Source of the DNA: a virus
IMG/VR virus record: IMGVR_UViG_3300025133_000100
Location: 1-63,061 of that record
Strand: one strand, 5' to 3'
DNA length: 63,061 bases
Shown: positions 55,192 through 62,450 of the stretch, piece by piece
Layout of the letters: the number at the start of each line of letters is the position of its first letter
Position numbering within the stretch: position 1 is the stretch's first letter
Program-made: the position numbers and the translations under genes
The notes under the pieces: model-generated
What the model was told of the DNA's origin: nothing
Database searches by the model: none
What the model saw: the letters and a program-made list of their open reading frames with translations, nothing else

Positions 55192-56127
55192 ATGACCAAG
55201 CGAACTGACATCCACCGACCATCTGCCATCGTTCCCGCCGACTACACCTACGTGGCACAGTTGGTCTTCAAGGCCGAGTACGACGCCATCCAGCTCGTGC
55301 AGGAAGAGCGTTCCATCTTCAACGCCCACCAAGCTCAAACGGGTGCGAAGTTCTCCGACCACAACCATGGCGGGCAGTGCCACTGCTGCGGTTCGGTCAA
55401 CGCCATCTACACTTGTGCGTTCTATCACGCCAAGACTAACAGCTACATCGCACTGGGTTCCACCTGTGCCGAGAAGCTGGAGATGGGGAGTGCAAACGCC
55501 TTCAAGGCTATCCAGCACGCAACCAAGAGCTTCCGCGAAGCTAAGGCGGGCAGGACAAAGTGCATCAAGATGCTTGCAGACGCTGGCGTCGAGTTCCTCT
55601 TCGAGGTAGCACGAGAGTGGGACCAGACCTCGCTGACCAAGCAAGGCTGGATCGACTCCAAGGGCTACGCCACTTGGTCGTTGAATGTCCTTCGCGACAT
55701 CATCAGCCGAGCTGTCAAGTACGGCAAGATCTCGCCCAAGCAGATGGCTCTGATCTCTGGCATGCCCGCCAAGGTCAAGGCCGACCTGGATCGTCAAGCG
55801 AAGTGGGAAGCCAACAAGGTTGCCGAGAAGGCAGACCAACTCGCCAACGGCACCGAGTGCCCAACGGGGCGAGGAGTTGTCACCGGCACCGTGCTATCCA
55901 CCAAGCTACAGGAAAGCCGCTTCGGCTGCACCTGGAAGATGCTCGTCAAGGACGACGAAGGCTTCAAGGTTTGGGGCTCGATCCCATCGGACCTGGACGT
56001 TGCCAAGGGTGACAAGGTCACCTTCACTGCTCGCCTTGAGCAGAGCAAGGACGACGCCTACTTCGGCTTCTTCAAACGCCCAACCAAGGCTTCGGTCTTG
56101 GTGAAGGCACCGGAGGTCGCCTCCTAG
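55192..56127 (+). CDS. Hypothetical protein with zinc-finger and OB-like domains
   Basis: 311 residues from the ATG after GGGAGACCTGACC. A Cys/His cluster (GGQCHCCGSVNAIYTCAFYH, then GSTCAEKLEM) suggests a zinc site at about 55-95. Helices follow, and the C-terminal 90 residues (GRGVVTGTVLSTKLQESRFG, KVWGSIPSDLDVAKGDKVTF) look like an OB fold. This architecture is widespread in phages and unnamed; it may bind single-stranded nucleic acid. Confidence 0.55.
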   Translation: MTKRTDIHRPSAIVPADYTYVAQLVFKAEYDAIQLVQEERSIFNAHQAQTGAKFSDHNHGGQCHCCGSVNAIYTCAFYHAKTNSYIALGSTCAEKLEMGSANAFKAIQHATKSFREAKAGRTKCIKMLADAGVEFLFEVAREWDQTSLTKQGWIDSKGYATWSLNVLRDIISRAVKYGKISPKQMALISGMPAKVKADLDRQAKWEANKVAEKADQLANGTECPTGRGVVTGTVLSTKLQESRFGCTWKMLVKDDEGFKVWGSIPSDLDVAKGDKVTFTARLEQSKDDAYFGFFKRPTKASVLVKAPEVAS

Positions 56128-56170
56128 TGTACGAAACTTACTAGCAACACCTTAGTCGTCTGCAGCGGAA

Positions 56171-56192
56171 GTTCGGGAGACATTTCCCGGAC
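56171..56192 (+). other. Hairpin between genes
   Basis: GTTCGGGA pairs with TCCCGGAC (8 bases, one G-T) around GACATT, with no T-run. Possible attenuator before the MazG-like gene. Confidence 0.4.
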
Positions 56193-56223
56193 CTCCGGCA
56201 GGCGATGCAATTTGAAAGCGAAC

Positions 56224-56742
56224 ATGCAAGAGAAAACAACCCACCAACGAAACGTAGAAGACTTCATGCGGAAGGCAGGCCAGGACGTCCCCACGACGCC
56301 CACAGTGCCCTCCCCGGAGGTTCGTCTGCTCCGAGCCCGATTGATCATGGAAGAGTGCCTGGAGACCGTTGAGGCTCTTGGTGTTGATCTTTCCTGTGAT
56401 GGCGACCCCTCGGTGCCTCTCCTCTTCGGGGACATGGACTTCCATGACAACGGCAAGGTAGACCTCGTCGAGATCGTCGATGGCTGTTGCGACATCGCAG
56501 TGGTCACCACCGGAACTTTGTCGGCCTGTGGCATACCTGACAAAAGGTTTCGTCAAGTCATCGACGAGTCCAACCTCGCGAAGTTCGAGGGTGATGCCCA
56601 CAAAGACCCAGAGACGGGAAAATGGATCAAGCCAACCGGTTGGAAGGCTCCCGACCTTCTGCAAATGATCCAGACCTTGACACTGTTACAATCCGAGCCA
56701 ACTTGCTGTGGGCGAGCATGCTGTGAGGAGGCTGAAGCTTGA
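56224..56742 (+). CDS. MazG-like nucleotide pyrophosphohydrolase
   Basis: 172 residues from the ATG at 56224 (a TTG 12 bases earlier is possible). ARLIMEECLETVEALG carries the E-E-x-x-E core and KVDLVEIVDGCCDIAVVTTG the second metal helix (E-x-x-D). It ends with FRQVIDESNLAKF and a DPETGKWIKP turn, typical of the phage MazG/HisE-like all-alpha group. These enzymes hydrolyse NTPs or dNTPs and are thought to modulate nucleotide pools or alarmones. Confidence 0.72.
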   Translation: MQEKTTHQRNVEDFMRKAGQDVPTTPTVPSPEVRLLRARLIMEECLETVEALGVDLSCDGDPSVPLLFGDMDFHDNGKVDLVEIVDGCCDIAVVTTGTLSACGIPDKRFRQVIDESNLAKFEGDAHKDPETGKWIKPTGWKAPDLLQMIQTLTLLQSEPTCCGRACCEEAEA

Positions 56743-57101
56743 TCACTTTCCTACTCGTAACAACCTTCACCTTCGTTGGCTTCGTTTTCGGAATCGGAGT
56801 CTCCGCTTGGCTCGTGACGATGGAGAGCGAGGAGGATAAAGCTGCGAGGCATGCCTTGGAAGAAACCTTCCAGGGCCTGCTCGACCAGCAGGATCTGATC
56901 AACGAACGGAACGCCGTCGTCAAAGAAAAGATGGATGCCCTCTCGTCCACGAGAGAGCTGTATATAAAGCGTGCCGACGCTGACAACGTCAATCGCTGCG
57001 GACAGGAGTACAACGCTCTCCTGGACGAGCTGACGCCCAACGTGTTGCACTACAAAGACTTCCTCCCCTTTCTACCCCCGCACTTGAGAGATCGGTGCTA
57101 A
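56739..57101 (+). CDS. Small membrane protein with coiled coil
   Basis: 120 residues from a TTG overlapping the previous stop. One N-terminal transmembrane helix (FLLVTTFTFVGFVFGIGVSA) is followed by a long charged helix (LLDQQDLINERNAVVKEKMD). The layout resembles an inner-membrane spanin or a holin-associated protein, but no lysis genes are adjacent, so this is only a possibility. Confidence 0.5.
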   Translation: MITFLLVTTFTFVGFVFGIGVSAWLVTMESEEDKAARHALEETFQGLLDQQDLINERNAVVKEKMDALSSTRELYIKRADADNVNRCGQEYNALLDELTPNVLHYKDFLPFLPPHLRDRC

Positions 57102-57125
57102 ATCCTAAATTCTTTCCCTGACCAC

Positions 57126-57154
57126 TTGACACCGGCAGGAATCTTATCTAAGCT
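57126..57154 (+). promoter_or_regulatory. Early-type promoter 12 (divergent)
   Basis: TTGACA, 17 bases, TAAGCT. Spacer rule kept, but the downstream AAGTTAAC element is absent. Confidence 0.6.
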
Positions 57155-57193
57155 ACACAGACCTGAAACACTTCCACCCCCGGAGACCCCAAG

Positions 57194-57499
57194 ATGCCAC
57201 TTGAAGCTGATACCAAACTTCTGACCCAACTGGAGATCGAGTTGCTCCACGAAGACAAAAGGATCTTCTGGGTTGAGTCCGCAGTCCTCGACGTCTACCC
57301 AGACGTTGACGAGTTCGGGCAGGAGTTCTGCGACTCGTTCGACGTCCTCTCAGTCCTCGTGCAGGACTACCATGGCAACGACGTTTACCAACATGACTTC
57401 GACGTCCAGGAGCTGAAAGATCTGGTCGTATCGAAGATCCACGAAACACCCGATTGGCGAGAGAAATTAGTGCAGATGAAGCACTTCAATTGCCGATAA
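57194..57499 (+). CDS. Small acidic hypothetical protein
   Basis: 101 residues: LLTQLEIELLHEDKRIFWVE, DVYPDVDEFGQEFCDSFDVL, VQELKDLVVSKIHETPDW. Very acidic, alpha/beta. No family recognised. Confidence 0.5.
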   Translation: MPLEADTKLLTQLEIELLHEDKRIFWVESAVLDVYPDVDEFGQEFCDSFDVLSVLVQDYHGNDVYQHDFDVQELKDLVVSKIHETPDWREKLVQMKHFNCR

Positions 57500-57742
57500 G
57501 AATCATAAGAGACAGTTGACGAGCGAGGGAGAAACCTCGCAGGTCCAAACGGATTGGGACCGGGCGTCGAGCCCGACTACCCTGTAAAGAGCAGATTCTC
57601 CCAAGGGTCTGTCAGCCTGCCAAAGCTTATCGCAAGTACAATACTCGCCAACTGTTTTTTCAAACTACCCGCTGAAACCCTATCGCCTAATATTAGGCGA
57701 AACCAGCACCTTTGTTCCTTCCTTACCAGGAGACACGTTAGT
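57500..57742 (+). ncRNA. Structured leader or small RNA candidate
   Basis: 243 gene-free bases. Three consecutive hairpins: GCGAGG/CCTCGC (57523/57535), GGTCC/GGACC (57542/57557) and CGGGC/GCCCG (57561/57571). About 105 bases later comes a perfect 18-base palindrome (57683), then the RBS CCAGGAGAC of the next gene. No early-type promoter lies within it, so it is probably a 5' leader or intercistronic RNA. Confidence 0.5.
57683..57700. repeat. 18-base perfect palindrome
   Basis: TCGCCTAATATTAGGCGA; compensatory C/G change in both arms relative to the TCTCC...GGAGA copies, showing that pairing or symmetry, not the base itself, is kept. Confidence 0.6.
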
Positions 57743-58174
57743 ATGATTACTAAAGAACTCGAAGCCGCTGTTTTCCACGCCTTGACCAAGACATGCAACA
57801 AGCATGCCGAGCGAGACAACCTCGCAGCAGGTGGGACGTATGACGTCCGAGGCAGCTTCATCGGTCGCATTCGCGACGAGAATTTCAACATCCCCTTCGA
57901 CATGGCACTCGCCGTGGGGCAGGATGAAGACAAGCCTCACACAGGTCCAACTGCGAGTAAGATCGCAGCGTACCTGATGGGGAAACTCAACCCCGCAACC
58001 CGCGCAGCAGTTCTGCGTGACCTCCCCGCATTGTATGCGGACGAGGGCGAGCTGAAGGTGGAGAAGAAAGACGCGGAGGACTGCAAGGTCCTCATGCAGA
58101 ATCTTCGACTCACGAAGATCGTAACCGCGCGGGGCAAGGTCACCTGCAAGGGTGCCGCTGAACTCCAAGCATAA
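57743..58174 (+). CDS. Hypothetical protein
   Basis: 143 residues after ACCAGGAGACACGTTAGT. ELEAAVFHALTKTCNKHAER, YDVRGSFIGRIRDENFNIPF, AAYLMGKLNPATRAAVLRDL. An alpha/beta protein of a type I do not recognise; the long leader suggests regulated expression. Confidence 0.5.
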   Translation: MITKELEAAVFHALTKTCNKHAERDNLAAGGTYDVRGSFIGRIRDENFNIPFDMALAVGQDEDKPHTGPTASKIAAYLMGKLNPATRAAVLRDLPALYADEGELKVEKKDAEDCKVLMQNLRLTKIVTARGKVTCKGAAELQA

Positions 58175-58187
58175 AGGACACCATCTC

Positions 58188-58400
58188 GTGAAACAGATCT
58201 GTTGCATACTTACCGAGGGGCTGCTGGACGTCATCGACTCCATCTCGCCCAAGCAAAAACGAAACGCAACAATCGAGGACATCCTGTGGGAACACCCAGA
58301 GATCCGGGCGAAAGCCAAGTCTCTGGGGGTCTCGCGGGTGGCTCGACCAACCCAAGGAAGAAAACCAAAGAATGAAACCAAACACTCGAAGACGTCTTGA
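58188..58400 (+). CDS. Small hypothetical protein
   Basis: 70 residues from GTG after AAAGGACACC. A helix (CCILTEGLLDVIDSIS) leads into ATIEDILWEHPEIRAKAKSL and a basic tail. The 3' end overlaps the next gene by 29 bases. Confidence 0.45.
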   Translation: MKQICCILTEGLLDVIDSISPKQKRNATIEDILWEHPEIRAKAKSLGVSRVARPTQGRKPKNETKHSKTS

Positions 58401-58605
58401 ACTTTACACCGCATTGATTGCTGCCCTCCTGGTGCTAGTCACCTGGGAGGCAGTACACTCGCACTGCTATCCGGCTGTCCAAGTCTTAATTAGGATCGCG
58501 ATTGCCATCCCTGCATGGCTTGTACTCTCAGCCTTCTGTCTGCACATCATCAACCCCTCGCGGCTGAACATCCGCACCGAGAAAAGAAAGGAGACCGAGG
58601 AGTGA
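58372..58605 (+). CDS. Small membrane protein, two transmembrane helices
   Basis: 77 residues. A basic N-terminus (MKPNTRRRLELYT), helices LIAALLVLVTWEAV and VLIRIAIAIPAWLVLSAFCL, and a charged C-terminus. Size and topology are those of small holins or inhibitory membrane proteins. Stop overlaps the next GTG. Confidence 0.5.
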   Translation: MKPNTRRRLELYTALIAALLVLVTWEAVHSHCYPAVQVLIRIAIAIPAWLVLSAFCLHIINPSRLNIRTEKRKETEE

Positions 58606-58940
58606 AACTCGCAACATTGGAACTGAACAGGTACTGCAGCAACTTCGTAGCAAAACGAAGACCTAGAAATGTAAGGATCTGCGGGAATGGCATCGAACAC
58701 TTTTTTGATGTACCCGCCGGGCTGAGAAAGATCGAGCTAATCTTCCACGATAGACCAGCAACCCAAAGGGTACGTCTGATAGGTGGGAACTGGGATGGTA
58801 CTCTTTACTGGGACGCCTACGACGAACAGTTTGAGGAACTCACCATCCTCTACAGCTCCTTCGAGGGCTACTTGTCAAGTATTGCCAAGAAGCACAAACA
58901 CTTCTCCGACATTTACGTGGAATGTTTCTACCATGAGTAA
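58602..58940 (+). CDS. Hypothetical protein
   Basis: 112 residues from a GTG overlapping the previous stop, after GGAGACCGAGGA. Beta-rich: LNRYCSNFVAKRRPRNVRIC, KIELIFHDRPATQRVRLIGG, TLYWDAYDEQFEELTILYSS. Overlaps the methyltransferase start by eight bases. Confidence 0.5.
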   Translation: MKLATLELNRYCSNFVAKRRPRNVRICGNGIEHFFDVPAGLRKIELIFHDRPATQRVRLIGGNWDGTLYWDAYDEQFEELTILYSSFEGYLSSIAKKHKHFSDIYVECFYHE

Positions 58941-59763
58941 TCCCATAAAATATCATGGCGGCAAGGCATACCTTGCCGATTGGATTATCTCCCACATGCC
59001 GGAGCATACGCACTACGTCGAGCCCTACTTCGGTGGAGGTGCGGTGTTGTTCCGGAAAGATCCCGAGGGAGTCAGCGAGGTGGTCAACGACAAGTACGGT
59101 GCTTTGATGAATTTCTGGCAGGTACTGTCTGATCCTCTGATGTTTGAAGACTTCGAGAGGATGGTTTATATCTGCCCCTTCTCCAAGACACTCTTCGAGA
59201 GAGCCGAGGCGAATATGGGGAACCTGAACTATACCCTGGCACGTCAAGCCTACTGGTTCTTCATCCGCTACCGGCAGTCCAGGCAAGGACTAGGAAAGGA
59301 CTTTGCAACGCTCTCACGCAACCGTACAAGGCGTGGAATGAACGAACAGGTATCAGCGTGGCTATCTGCAGTTGAGGGGCTACCTGAAGCTCATAGAAGG
59401 CTACAGCGGGTTGTCCTACTCAACGAGGATGCGCTCGACGTGATCGACCGCGAGGATGGACCCAACACCCTTTTCTACCTCGATCCTCCGTATTTGCACT
59501 CTACCCGAATAACCATCGACAACTACACCGAAGAGATGTCCTACCTCGAACACGAGGACCTTCTCAACAAACTGGTAGACCTCGAAGGCAAGTTTCTGCT
59601 GTCGGGTTACCACAGCAAATTGTACGACATCATCGCGGAGCGAGTGGGTTGGAATTGTTACGAGCGAAAGATCGACAACAAAGCCTCCTCGTCCAAAACC
59701 AAACCAAAGAAAACGGAATGCCTTTGGACTAATTTCCACCCCGAGACAGGAGCAAGGATCTGA
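58933..59763 (+). CDS. Dam-like (D12 class) N6-adenine DNA methyltransferase
   Basis: 276 residues from the ATG at 58933. PIKYHGGKAYLADWI is the SAM-binding motif I lead, VEPYFGGGAVLF the D12 F-x-G-G-G box, and LFYLDPPYLHSTR the catalytic DPPY. The order motif I then DPPY marks the alpha (Dam/D12) class. Solitary, without an endonuclease. The second methyltransferase of the window, of a different class from that at 29413. Confidence 0.8.
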   Translation: MSNPIKYHGGKAYLADWIISHMPEHTHYVEPYFGGGAVLFRKDPEGVSEVVNDKYGALMNFWQVLSDPLMFEDFERMVYICPFSKTLFERAEANMGNLNYTLARQAYWFFIRYRQSRQGLGKDFATLSRNRTRRGMNEQVSAWLSAVEGLPEAHRRLQRVVLLNEDALDVIDREDGPNTLFYLDPPYLHSTRITIDNYTEEMSYLEHEDLLNKLVDLEGKFLLSGYHSKLYDIIAERVGWNCYERKIDNKASSSKTKPKKTECLWTNFHPETGARI

Positions 59764-60002
59764 TGCCACTACAATACTTCCAAGGTGGGAAAGTTGACGC
59801 CGAAGGGGGGCGTTACCTCCCTCCCCCACAAGATGGTACAATGGTTACTGCATTTGCACGATACGATTATGATCGCGGCTTCGCAGCAGGGAAGGGAGAC
59901 CTCGCCCTGGTCATGCAATATGAGATCACGGTGAGCGCGCTCAAGGTAGTAACCAAGGTGTTGAAACATGGCAAGAAAAAGACTGGAGAGTCTGAGCCCT
60001 GA
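59763..60002 (+). CDS. Small hypothetical protein
   Basis: 79 residues, start overlapping the methyltransferase stop (TGATG). VTAFARYDYDRGFAAGKGDL then a helix ending in KHGKKKTGESEP. The Arg/Tyr-rich DYDRGFAAG segment recurs, as I recall, in small phage proteins. Function unknown. Confidence 0.45.
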   Translation: MPLQYFQGGKVDAEGGRYLPPPQDGTMVTAFARYDYDRGFAAGKGDLALVMQYEITVSALKVVTKVLKHGKKKTGESEP

Positions 60003-60234
60003 CCAACTGAATGTTGGTGAGGTTTACGTGATTGGATTCACATGCAGGATCGACAAAAAGCTTGAGACATTGATCGGGGAATTCGAGTCCATGTCAACAA
60101 TCAAAGGATCGCTCCATTTGAAGTTCACAGTCCAAGGTGGTCAGAGCTGCATCGCTCAGTGCATGAGCTACTGCCACTTGAGTTGGCGAACTATACATTT
60201 TGTATATCGAAGGCGAAAGAACGACGTACCATGA
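59968..60234 (+). CDS. Small hypothetical protein
   Basis: 88 residues: PDQLNVGEVYVIGFTCRIDK, HLKFTVQGGQSCIAQC, ending in HFVYRRRKNDVP. Beta-rich with several cysteines. Overlaps both neighbours. Confidence 0.45.
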   Translation: MARKRLESLSPDQLNVGEVYVIGFTCRIDKKLETLIGEFESMSTIKGSLHLKFTVQGGQSCIAQCMSYCHLSWRTIHFVYRRRKNDVP

Positions 60235-60764
60235 CCGAGATCGAAGATCTGCAAGCCGACATCAACCTCCTCGCGGGGCAGGTGGGTAGACTGCTCACCA
60301 TCGTCGAGAAGATGCACGAGAAGATCGAGAGAACCGAGTCCGCTCTGCTGGGACCAAAGAGTTGGTCAGCCACCACCAAGACCTACATCCCACCAACCGA
60401 TGCCATCACCGATGCCCATGTCACCCCGGTCGTCACCGACTCCCAACACTACCGGCGAGTGTGGGAGACTCACAAGAAGCTCAACGGCGTGACGATCCCC
60501 CACAAGAGGCTCCACTCAGCCTCTCCCGGCATCGACTGGGAGAGCAACACCAAGAGCGACCTCGAAGATCAGTATCCGACGTCACTGCCACAAAGTTCTA
60601 GGTCCTTCTCTTCCCCCTCAACCCTCCTCGACGATCTCCCTTCTCTAGATATAGACCAGGGCTGGTATGTGGCGAGCGACCCCCTCCCTACAGGCTCTGA
60701 GGAGACTCTGAGCGACGGCAGTGGAACCGTCATCCGGCGGGTGGACGTCTACAAAAGTTTCTGA
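60231..60764 (+). CDS. Hypothetical protein with coiled-coil start and I-P-H-K-R-L-H motif
   Basis: 177 residues. An N-terminal coiled coil (INLLAGQVGRLLTIVEKMHE), then VRxRVWETH-like sequence and NGVTIPHKRLHSASPGIDWE, a divergent PxKxL(Y/H)...W copy mid-protein, and a Ser/Thr-rich disordered C-terminus. Function unknown. Confidence 0.45.
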   Translation: MTEIEDLQADINLLAGQVGRLLTIVEKMHEKIERTESALLGPKSWSATTKTYIPPTDAITDAHVTPVVTDSQHYRRVWETHKKLNGVTIPHKRLHSASPGIDWESNTKSDLEDQYPTSLPQSSRSFSSPSTLLDDLPSLDIDQGWYVASDPLPTGSEETLSDGSGTVIRRVDVYKSF

Positions 60765-60843
60765 GAACTTCTCGGACGTTTGGAGAAGGGCTCCGTTAGT
60801 AAGAGGTAGAAGCAACGCAACCCACCCCAAAAAGGAGACCACC

Positions 60844-60981
60844 ATCAGAAGCCAAACCCAAGAAGAATGGAAAGCTTCGCAGATAGACACTGCGATTGCG
60901 AATGCCCAGGCCAATATGGCAGAGACTATCCGAGCCTTCATGGAAGGGGCTTATGACCAGCAGGAAGGAGGTGACGAATGA
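60844..60981 (+). CDS. Tiny helical protein with possible ATC start
   Basis: 45 residues, helical (EEWKASQIDTAIANAQANMA, ETIRAFMEGAYDQQ). AAAAAGGAGACCACC, the standard leader of this genome's small genes, precedes an ATC where ATG is expected. A GTG at 60721 is in frame but has no ribosome site and reads through a decayed promoter cassette. Either the rare start ATC is used or the start has mutated. Confidence 0.4.
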   Translation: MRSQTQEEWKASQIDTAIANAQANMAETIRAFMEGAYDQQEGGDE

Positions 60982-61247
60982 GCAATTGCGACCAGTGCCA
61001 CCAGCCCTGCCAAGATTTCCTCTGTCCTTGCTGCGAATACATCAGCAACCACAAAGGCTACCAAGCCGGAGAGATGGACCTCTCCCCACCAGAGGACACA
61101 CACGAAGAGGACAAAGCCACTGCGGCAGTCATCATTGCCATTGAGGGTGTAGAGATGGCTATCGCTAACGCCTTCTTCACCATCCAGGTGGAAGCCTTAG
61201 AGACCGAATTGTTCCGACTCAAATCTCAACTAAAGGGGGGTGCCTAA
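60978..61247 (+). CDS. Small cysteine-rich (zinc-finger-like) protein
   Basis: 89 residues. CDQCHQPCQDFLCPCC offers two Cys-x2-Cys pairs for zinc. The remainder is a helix (AAVIIAIEGVEMAIANAFF, then VEALETELFRLKSQL). Start overlaps the previous stop (ATGA). Confidence 0.5.
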   Translation: MSNCDQCHQPCQDFLCPCCEYISNHKGYQAGEMDLSPPEDTHEEDKATAAVIIAIEGVEMAIANAFFTIQVEALETELFRLKSQLKGGA

Positions 61248-61294
61248 TGCCCGGAGACGTTTACGCTCCTCGTCTGATACTTGGCGAGCATTGA
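61247..61294 (+). CDS. Possible 15-residue peptide
   Basis: MPGDVYAPRLILGEH, start overlapping the upstream stop (TAATG). Only the coupling supports it. Confidence 0.2.
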   Translation: MPGDVYAPRLILGEH

Positions 61295-61366
61295 AAGAGC
61301 AAAAAGGGTATCCAGGGTGCCTCCGTCTTGAGGACCCTGTTTCCAGAAACTTTTCCAAATACCCTG

Positions 61367-61395
61367 TTGACGGCGAGAGGGACAGCCGATAAGAT
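61367..61395 (+). promoter_or_regulatory. Early-type promoter 13
   Basis: TTGACG, 17 bases, TAAGAT, then ACTTATAGAAGTTAACG; upstream CAGAAACTTTTCC. Confidence 0.75.
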
Positions 61396-61436
61396 ACTTA
61401 TAGAAGTTAACGAAACACCTGACGGAGACCGAAACC

Positions 61437-61670
61437 ATGAGCTACCAAAGAGAAACTGTTAAGCCTGGACCCGCCCGCCTGCTCACGCGAGTCGCTCGCC
61501 GGATTGCTGAAAGCAACTACGCCGCAGCTCTCGACCAGCAGGACGACTTTGAGTCCCTCGAAGCTGCCCTCGACTCTTACCGACAAAATGCCGTTGATGA
61601 AGCTCAACAGGACGCTGACCTTTGGTACGCGATTGATGCTGAGTTCGCCGCCCTTGTAAACAATAGCTAG
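61437..61670 (+). CDS. Small acidic helical protein
   Basis: 77 residues: RLLTRVARRIAESNYAAALD, SLEAALDSYRQNAVDEAQQD, AIDAEFAALVNN. Helical throughout; a basic start and an acidic end. Function unknown. Confidence 0.5.
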   Translation: MSYQRETVKPGPARLLTRVARRIAESNYAAALDQQDDFESLEAALDSYRQNAVDEAQQDADLWYAIDAEFAALVNNS

Positions 61671-61681
61671 GAGACCTGACC

Positions 61682-61867
61682 ATGAAACGTGCAGAACACA
61701 AGTGGAGCCACCCCGAGAAGGGCACTGGCAACTGCGGCAAGTGCGGAAAGCCTTGCGGCAAACCCCGTCCCGGAGCAGTCCTGTATCACGGGGCTTGCTC
61801 GTTCCCCTCCCCAGTGGAGCCCTACAAGGGACTCCACGAGAATTTCTTCTCGGAAAAAGAATCTTAG
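61682..61867 (+). CDS. Small cysteine-rich protein
   Basis: 61 residues after TAGGAGACCTGACC. GTGNCGKCGKPCGK and a later CSF segment give a probable zinc knuckle; it ends GLHENFFSEKES. Shares its transcript with the preceding gene. Confidence 0.5.
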   Translation: MKRAEHKWSHPEKGTGNCGKCGKPCGKPRPGAVLYHGACSFPSPVEPYKGLHENFFSEKES

Positions 61868-61886
61868 ATTTTCCCGGTTTCCCCTG

Positions 61887-61915
61887 TTGACGGCAGAGGA
61901 GCCGGAGTCTAAGAT
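61887..61915 (+). promoter_or_regulatory. Early-type promoter 14
   Basis: TTGACG, 17 bases, TAAGAT, then GCTTATAGAAGTTAACA. Confidence 0.75.
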
Positions 61916-61962
61916 GCTTATAGAAGTTAACAAACACCACACGCAAACGGGAGACCAAGACC

Positions 61963-62202
61963 ATGAAGTTCCAAAAGACCATCAACCTCTGGGCAGCAGG
62001 CGTTCAAGAAGCAATCATCGCAGGGACCCTCAAACTGCAAATCGGGCAGTGGGTCCAGTGCGGCCAAGGCCCAAAGGCCCGCTTCGTTGGAGTCAGCGAG
62101 CATGGCACCTTCTGGGTAGCCCACTCCGAGGGCAAGGACGGCTGCACCAAGAGCTTCCCCCGCATCCTCAACTGCTGGAACGGGCTGTTCCGGGGGAAGT
62201 AA
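61963..62202 (+). CDS. Small hypothetical protein
   Basis: 79 residues: INLWAAGVQEAIIAGTLKLQ, IGQWVQCGQGPKARFVGVSE, GTFWVAHSEGKDGC. Helix followed by an SH3-like strand series. No family recognised. Confidence 0.5.
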   Translation: MKFQKTINLWAAGVQEAIIAGTLKLQIGQWVQCGQGPKARFVGVSEHGTFWVAHSEGKDGCTKSFPRILNCWNGLFRGK

Positions 62203-62248
62203 GCCCACCCCGCCACCAACCACCACCCTCCAAACGGAGACCAAGACG

Positions 62249-62419
62249 ATGACCAAGCCACCCACCAAGACCCAAGTCCTCCAGCGAGAGCTGGACGCCT
62301 GCTCGCGAAAGCTTTCCCACCTGCTGAAGGCCGGGTATCGACCCGACGCCAAAGAGCGGGTAGCAGCCTTCAAAGCCTATAACGAAGCCTTCGACCAACT
62401 GCGGGCTCACCTCGGCTGA
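62249..62419 (+). CDS. Small basic helical protein
   Basis: 56 residues after CAAACGGAGACCAAGACG: TQVLQRELDACSRKLSHLL, AKERVAAFKAYNEAFDQLRA. Two helices. Function unknown. Confidence 0.48.
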   Translation: MTKPPTKTQVLQRELDACSRKLSHLLKAGYRPDAKERVAAFKAYNEAFDQLRAHLG

Positions 62420-62450
62420 AAAGAATCTCGAAACTTTTCGATTCCCCCTG

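Noticed and set aside
57516-57544. Promoter at TTGACG in the 57500 leader
   Set aside because: No -10 hexamer at 16-18 bases; the TTGACG is part of the hairpin region.
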